Program-made: the position numbers and the translations under genes
Assembly: GCA_030849805.1 (NCBI GenBank)
Contig: JASANZ010002079.1
Location: 1-42,872, forward strand
DNA from: Sergeia podlipaevii
Taxonomy: Eukaryota; Euglenozoa; Kinetoplastea; Trypanosomatida; Trypanosomatidae
Length of the DNA stretch: 42,872 bases
Reading direction: 5' to 3'
The notes under the pieces: generated by a model
Seen by the model: only the letters and a program-made list of their open reading frames with translations
The model's database searches: none
Told to the model about the DNA's origin: nothing
Shown here: positions 37,766 through 42,872 of the stretch, piece by piece
Numbering within the stretch: position 1 is the first letter of the stretch
Layout of the letters: the number at the start of each line of letters is the position of its first letter

Positions 37766-40014
37766 ATGATCCGCTTTGCTTTTCTTGTGTGGGCTTTGAT
37801 TCTTTACACTACGCTGGGGTTGATGAACAGTGTTGCGTTTACAAAGCCAATTTACTTTTTACTTCCTTGGCAGCAACCCCCACTATGTGTGGAACTGATA
37901 GAGCGTTATTTGTTGCTGCTGCTGCTGCTGCACAGCATCAACTGAATGCAGTTACTACTAGATCAATGCTCATGGCATTTGACGTACGATGCCGTATTGC
38001 AAGGACAAGTACCATCTAAACCCTGGCGCTAATTACGGTCGCTGCCTGGAACGCGACGTTGGCTACGGTATGGGCACGAAAGGCTTTTGTGAACCTTATC
38101 ATGGAGGTCCCTGCGTGGATTGCACAAATTCCAACACGTCCACTAAATTTAAGGATGGACATACAATGAAATCGGCTAGTTGCATAGAATGCGATGCGAC
38201 ACGCTACACCGACTGTACTTCTGATGCCGTCTGCACCCGCTGCGTTGCAGGGCAGACACTTCATCAAGGCAACTGCTCGCTGTGCTCCATCACGAATTGC
38301 AAGGCATGCAACGAGGATGAGAAGTGCTTGACGCACCAGGACAATATCTACACACGCGGTGAGAACAGGTGTCACAAGTGTATCATTGACAATTGTAAAA
38401 GTTACGACGCTACAGACGTGCAAAGTTTGTGAAGACACTTACATACCCCGCAACAAAGGGTGTCACCAATGTGTTACGAACCCTCGCTGCGAAACGTGCA
38501 AGGCCCCTGAAATCTGCCACAAATGCTACGAACCCTACGATCTCTTTGGCAGCGACTGCTTCGAGTGCTCTATCGCGAATTGCAAGACGTGCTCTGCTGA
38601 TAACAAATGCTCCCAATGCACGTACTGGCACACTCTCCACGAGAATACATGCGTGCACTGCCGTATTCCCAAATGCAATCTTTGCCAAAAAGCTCACCAA
38701 TGCCACACCTGTGAGGACACCTTCTCTCTCACCGCTGACCGCAAGCACTGCATGGCGTGTGAACTACCCAACTGTCTGAGCTGCACGTACGACAACAAGT
38801 GCGCTGCATGTGCTGACAAGTACCCGCTTGTGAACTACAAATGTGCGAGCTGCGATATACCCAACTGTGGCCTGTGTGAGGTGACTGGTGAATGTAAGCG
38901 CTGCTAGGAGGGCCACACGCTGCATAACAATCAATGCATCCCTTGTACTGTACCGCACTGCGATCTGTGCATGTCACCTAACAAGTGCGATCGCTGTGAG
39001 CACGCGTACAAGTTGCTTGACATCACGGGCAAGCGCTGCGTGCGCTGCAATTGGGTGGGATGTACACATTGCTCTGATGACAACGTATGCGACGAATGTA
39101 CCGAGGGCTACTCTGTGTCTGCACGCGGCGGCTTCTGCGTACCTTGTGGTATTGCGGATTGCGAGCACTGCACGTACGACATGATGTGCGACCGTTGCGC
39201 GCCGAAGCACACCATATCTCGTGACGAGAGTGAGTGCGTCCCGTGTGATGTGGATGGGTGTGAGAGGCGCGAAGCCGCTAATGTATGCCGCAAGTGTGAG
39301 GCTGGACATACTCTTGTTGGCGGCACCTGCGCGCGCTGCGATATACCTGGCTGTGTGGGATGCTCTGCGAATGACCAATGCGCCAAGTGCCTCTCTGGAT
39401 ACACGTTGTCTGACGACAAGAAACAATGTACGGAGTGCATGGTTGCTTCGTGCAGCAGGTGCGATGAGCCACACCACTGTTCCGTGTGTCGTGATGGCTA
39501 CCAACCTTCTCTAACAGGTGACGGTTGCTGCATCTCCTGCCACATGACTGGGTGTGTGCGGTGCTCCACTGCTGACCACTGCGCTGATTGCGAGCCCGGG
39601 TACACGCGCCTGTACAACCGTACCTGCGCCAAATGTGATGTCTCGCACTGCCGCGAGTGCACTCACCCTAACTTGTGTGGCGCGCGTATTGATGGGTACT
39701 TTGTGCTTGCTGACAGCAGCAAGTGCATTGAGTGCGGCGTGGCGCACTGTCAGCATTGTGGTAAGGACAAGTGGTGTGAGTTCTGTGATCCCGGCTATTC
39801 TGTCTTCAAGGAGAACGGTCAGTGTGTGACGTGTGGCATTGATGTGATCCTCTTTAATGTGCGGAGTCCGCTGAACACGGCTGACCACGCGACGCGCAAC
39901 TTTGGAGTGTGTCGAGGCTACTCAGGCAGCGTGACCGTACTGAGCTCCGGCTCCGGCTCCACCCTCCCGTCGCTGCGCACCACGCACTGCCCACTGCTTG
40001 ACAAGGCACAGTAG
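37766..40014 (+). pseudogene. Cys-rich CxxC surface-protein pseudogene
   Basis: A gene of about 750 codons in pieces. At 37766 an ATG opens a typical signal peptide (MIRFAFLVWALILYTTLG). The frame is lost near a (GCT)n run at about 37912-37931, and two further frame changes lead to the 37989-38432 piece. A +1 shift near 38395-38420 moves it to the frame that runs 38440-40014, interrupted by one TAG at 38905-38907. The body is some 14 copies of a Cys module (CxxCxIxNCxxC....CxxCxxGY.L), as in Giardia VSPs and growth-factor-receptor Cys-rich domains. One expected Cys at about 38403 is Tyr. No membrane or GPI anchor segment is seen at the end. Likely a decayed member of a surface-protein family. 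Sequencing errors could account for part of the damage. Confidence 0.85.
38440..39840 (+). repeat. Cys-module tandem repeats
   Basis: Degenerate repeats of about 31-33 codons, each with the pattern C-x2-C-x-I-x2-C-x2-C-x5-C-x2-C. They are best preserved between 38440 and 39840 and are interrupted only by the TAG at 38905. Confidence 0.75.
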
Positions 40015-40745
40015 GGTGATGTGGTGCGAATGTGTACACTGTATGTGTGTGAAGACCAGGAAGGATGGAAGGTAGATTGCGAAATGGTAGAGGTAGCCTA
40101 TGGGGGTGGTTCCCTTGCCACAGTCCCTACGGGAACAAAAGAATCACTGTTAACTAACTTGCTTAGGCAACGTGTTCTGACGTAGCCAACGTGATATGCN
40201 TGTTCTGACGTAGCCAACGCGATATGCGATGAACGGCTAGCAAATCCATTGCTAGACACAGAAGCCTTGATTACGTTCCTCTTCTCCTCTCTCCTCCTCT
40301 CTCCATAGTATTGTGACAATGCCGATACTGAGCTAGCTGCAGTGATTGAATGTCACCTTGCGGTGCTTGACTGGCTCTCCTGGCTCTCTTGGCTGCTCTG
40401 GATGCCTCGTGTGTTGACTGGATCCTGAGCATATGTGGTGGTGTGGGTGTGTGCGCGTAACCTTGGCGCATTCTCTTTGTGGCAACACTTGGATTAGCAA
40501 AATATGGAAAATTGTAAATGGTAAGTGGAAAGATTGATGGAGTGCCGGGGCTCACACGATGTTGCTCCCGGTGATTGCTGTGTATGGCTGACTGTATGGA
40601 TGCGCTCTCTCACACAGCTCCTCTCTTCTCTCTCTATATATCTTCCTTTGTTGTTCACTACTTAAGCACGTGCTTTGTTTGATTTATCAAGTCAAATAAA
40701 CCGATAGGATTTTTGTTATTTTTGTTGTTGTGTTTGCTTCTTACC
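40015..40745. other. Spacer with assembly gap and splice signals
   Basis: Contains the single N at 40200 with a 27-bp near-perfect direct repeat on either side. Further right a CT-rich tract (40619-40655) is followed by an AG at 40665-40666, a plausible trans-splice acceptor for the ORF starting at 40746. No further gene recognised. Confidence 0.6.
40173..40227. repeat. 27-bp direct repeat flanking an N
   Basis: 40173-40199 and 40201-40227 are the same 27-bp sequence (beginning TGTTCTGACGTAGCC) with one T/C difference, separated only by N at 40200. This is the usual trace of two contig ends that overlap but were joined by a scaffolder. A real tandem duplication is the alternative. Confidence 0.85.
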
Positions 40746-41651
40746 ATGTCCCACTATCGCAAAGGCGAATTGGAGGATAGGTTGACCGAACTCAGGGAGC
40801 TCCGTGAGAAAAACCTCATTACAGAGGAGGTATCGCAGCAGATGTCTGTGATGGTGCTTGAGGCGTACGCGACAGATATCCGCGAGAAGCCCCAGAGGGT
40901 GCAGCAGGGGATGGAGAGTGACATGGTCACACTCCAAAGCCAGGTTGGCAACGGCCCGGTTGAACCTTGGCGCCTCCACATGGCCCGCGCGCAGAAGGTG
41001 CGTGATTCGTGGGCGTTAATGGCTGCGACGAAGGGCACACTGGCCTACCACCGCAAGCGGTTTGAGCAGCTTGCACGCGGTGGGTCTTTATGCCCAGCTG
41101 AGGTCATCGTCGGGTTGTGCCTTTTATACCCTCCGGAGGACGACCTGGAAGTGGGCATGCACAATGCTTCGTGTATGCTCTTCCATACACCGTCCTCCGA
41201 CAGGGTCCTCCTCCACAACTGGACCATCGTGAGCCAAATGAATGAGATGGACCAGATGAACTGGGGGCCCATCGTGACTTACCTCCCCTATCCGCTGTTT
41301 CCGGACGACACACTGGGCGATCTCAACGCCAAGGTGTACGACGCGGCGACGGTGTACATGCCCCTCTACATGGGGGGCAGCAACGCCGAAAGGGAGGACC
41401 CTTTTGCAAAGCTGTACAGGCTCCGCGATCAGGGGACTGGTGGCGTCAGCATCCACGGCGGGGGCACAGCTGATTCTGGTTTGCAAGCCGCGGGGACGGC
41501 GACTGTGCAGAACGCCCTTGAGGCCTATGCCCGTCGGCAGAACCTGGTGTTGCCTACAGCAACCCCTCCGGCGATCCAGAGGGGTGGTAAGCAACAACAG
41601 CAACAACAGCAACAGCAACAGGGAAAAAACGGGCAACCCCCGCTCCTGTAA
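40746..41651 (+). CDS. Gag-like ORF of a putative retroelement
   Basis: 301 residues from ATG 40746-40748 (context TTACCATG). The extension to a TTG is ignored. The N-terminal 50 residues are charged and helical. The middle is a compact, hydrophobic-patterned domain without enzyme motifs. The C-terminal part (about 240-300) has a Gly/Thr-rich linker and a run of ten Gln coded by CAA/CAG, and no CCHC zinc knuckle. I call it Gag-like because of its position ahead of a protease frame reached through a -1 frameshift signal at its 3' end. The sequence itself matches no family I can name. Base composition is clearly GC-richer than the left block, which suggests a mobile or horizontally acquired unit. 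Confidence 0.7.
   Translation: MSHYRKGELEDRLTELRELREKNLITEEVSQQMSVMVLEAYATDIREKPQRVQQGMESDMVTLQSQVGNGPVEPWRLHMARAQKVRDSWALMAATKGTLAYHRKRFEQLARGGSLCPAEVIVGLCLLYPPEDDLEVGMHNASCMLFHTPSSDRVLLHNWTIVSQMNEMDQMNWGPIVTYLPYPLFPDDTLGDLNAKVYDAATVYMPLYMGGSNAEREDPFAKLYRLRDQGTGGVSIHGGGTADSGLQAAGTATVQNALEAYARRQNLVLPTATPPAIQRGGKQQQQQQQQQQGKNGQPPLL
41591..41621 (+). repeat. (CAA/CAG)n polyglutamine tract
   Basis: Ten glutamine codons, CAA and CAG mixed, immediately before the frameshift site. In the -1 frame it would read Ala/Thr. Confidence 0.9.
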
Positions 41652-41666
41652 GATTGAGCGGGGGTT
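41624..41666 (+). promoter_or_regulatory. Programmed -1 ribosomal frameshift signal
   Basis: Slippery heptamer A AAA AAC at 41624-41630, in the correct phase of the Gag-like frame (codons AAA 41625-41627, AAC 41628-41630). A 4-nt spacer GGGC is followed by a perfect 11-bp hairpin: AACCCCCGCTC (41635-41645) pairs with GAGCGGGGGTT (41656-41666) around a 10-nt loop. The Gag-like stop codon TAA (41649-41651) lies in the loop. A -1 slip continues in the frame that encodes the C48-like protease N-terminal part. All elements of a classical retroelement/viral -1 signal are present by direct reading. Efficiency is unknown. Confidence 0.85.
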
Positions 41667-42872
41667 CCGTACAAGGGACCCCTTTACCACCTGAGGAGCT
41701 CAAAGGTGGTGATTTTGCCTTTGGCAAGACGTCCAATGTCGGGCTTGACGCCATATATAAGCGTTACTTGACCGACAGCGCGGGTGTTCTTGCCTGTGCC
41801 ACGTTGCCGCAGCTGACCGTTCCAGTTGCCGACAGTATCACCGAGTATGTCGCTGAGCGCGGCTGCCTCTTCTTTTCCGCTCTTTCTGCGCCACCACTGG
41901 ATGGCCGGCGTCCTGACAATGAGCGAGGACTAGGTCTTGACGCTGCGCGTGTACGACTCGGCCCCCTCCATGGCAGTGCACAAGGACCTGCATCGCACTC
42001 TGCCGCGTTGCTTCCCCGGTATCCAGATCCGGAAGGGACGCAGCGCACGGCAGCCTGTAGGGAGCGACGATTGTGGCCTCCACATGACGGCGCATTTCTT
42101 TGCCAAGACAAAGGGCGTGCCCATTGCGGACGGCATCACGATTGCCTCCCGCCTGCGGCCACTCTGTGACAGCGCCATACGTTCTTGCATGCCGAAGGAA
42201 GAGTTCCTTTCCCGCATGTATAGCGAGCTCGCCGGCACTAGCCTCAAGAAAGCCACTCCGCATGCCGCCACTCCCGCACCTCCACCTGCACAGTCCGACA
42301 GACCCCAGGACTTGGCGCCTGTCGATCTCAGAGGGGGTGGGGTTGCGCGCACACTTGCGGTGAAGTCTTTGAAAGTGAAGGCAGGGCAAACGACAGCACC
42401 AAGTAAAGCACAGAAGCCCACTGGGAAGCCAGTCAGCAGGCGGCAGAAAGCGGCGGCTAGCAAGCCACGTTGCGCAAAGGCCACAGCCAAGCGCGCAACA
42501 GCTGCTACCCAAACCCCTGCCCAGGCCGCTGAAAATGACATCCAGATCGGTGTCACGGAACTCGTTCGCGAGTATGCCCAGCACGAGAGGGCTGTTGCAC
42601 GCCGGGAGTTGTGTTACCTCGGTGTTGCAACGGCCCTTTTGCGGGCGGCAGAGGGCTCCAAACGCTCTCTTACCGTGGACTCGCTTGGTGTCCAGGCAAG
42701 TCGTCTGTTCTCCACTGGTGCGCAGCGCGACGTCGGTGATGCCCTTGCCGCGCTAGGAGTGCCCCTCGACCTTCTGGTCTCCGAGGAGCGCAAAGACCAG
42801 AGAGGCGCCAGACGTAAAGCGACCGATCCTGCAGTCCCCAGGCTCCTGCATCGTGATGGCAGGAGTAATGAG
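41624..42872 (+). pseudogene. C48/Ulp1-like protease polyprotein, broken and partial
   Basis: Frame -1 relative to the Gag-like ORF continues to about 41875. A frame change in a TC-rich run (41868-41886) then moves it to the frame open to the window end, except for a TAG at 41931-41933. In that frame the four Ulp1/C48 catalytic landmarks appear in order: His in HHW (41892-41900), Asp in VYDS (about 41952-41963), Gln in RQPVG (about 42045-42060), and Cys in DDCGLH (about 42064-42081). Downstream is a basic Lys/Ala/Pro-rich linker (about 42230-42530), perhaps nucleic-acid binding, then a helical region running off the edge. Ulp1-like proteases are known from NeSL-clade non-LTR retrotransposons. 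The reverse transcriptase or recombinase that would classify the element lies outside the window. Confidence 0.7.

Noticed and set aside
38905..41933. Stop-codon reassignment (TAG as Glu) to explain both in-frame TAGs
   Set aside because: TAG, TAA and TGA all end intact genes in this window (TAG ends MDH, adenylate kinase and the PrimPol-like gene), and both TAG-bearing genes also carry frameshifts.
41838..42584. 248-codon minus-strand ORF opposite the element
   Set aside because: GC-rich antisense frame. The plus-strand frame shows protease motifs.

Overview
The window is nuclear DNA of a trypanosomatid (Kinetoplastea). The evidence is gene content and layout: intron-less genes in long same-strand arrays, intergenic stretches rich in purine runs on the + strand (pyrimidine runs on the coding strand, as expected for trans-splicing), and trypanosomatid-type genes (hybrid ascorbate/cytochrome c peroxidase, PrimPol-like protein, G6PD with a long N-terminal extension). 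The order MDH - adenylate kinase - PrimPol-like - G6PD matches what I recall of T. brucei chromosome 10, and MDH - adenylate kinase - G6PD - APX matches the left end of Leishmania chromosome 34. The ascorbate peroxidase argues against an African trypanosome. I cannot name the species.

Left block, 1-34722, all genes on the minus strand and transcribed right to left: an F-box-like LRR protein, an NAK-type kinase, a membrane J-protein carrying a CLPTM1-like segment, CLPTM1 itself, two hypothetical proteins (one with membrane hairpins), APX, G6PD, two HPP-family membrane proteins, a 605-residue hypothetical, a PrimPol-like primase-polymerase, two adenylate kinases and three tandem malate dehydrogenases. 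One MDH has lost its catalytic histidine and two substrate arginines. The metabolic theme is redox and energy: G6PD makes NADPH, APX removes peroxide, MDHs move reducing equivalents and adenylate kinases balance ATP/ADP/AMP.

At 34723-35346 transcription diverges. This divergent strand-switch region holds an 11-G run in a GC-rich island inside AT-rich DNA, a feature reported at kinetoplastid RNA polymerase II start regions.

Right block, 35347-42872, plus strand, looks accessory and probably subtelomeric: a leucine-rich-repeat protein, a decayed Cys-rich (CxxC) surface-protein pseudogene, an assembly gap (single N flanked by a 27-bp duplication), then a GC-rich mobile element running off the right edge. 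The element has a Gag-like ORF ending in a textbook -1 frameshift signal (A AAA AAC, 4-nt spacer, perfect 11-bp hairpin). This leads into a Ulp1/C48-like cysteine protease whose His, Asp, Gln and Cys motifs are all recognisable but which is broken by an apparent frameshift and a TAG. This element is the most interesting item in the window.
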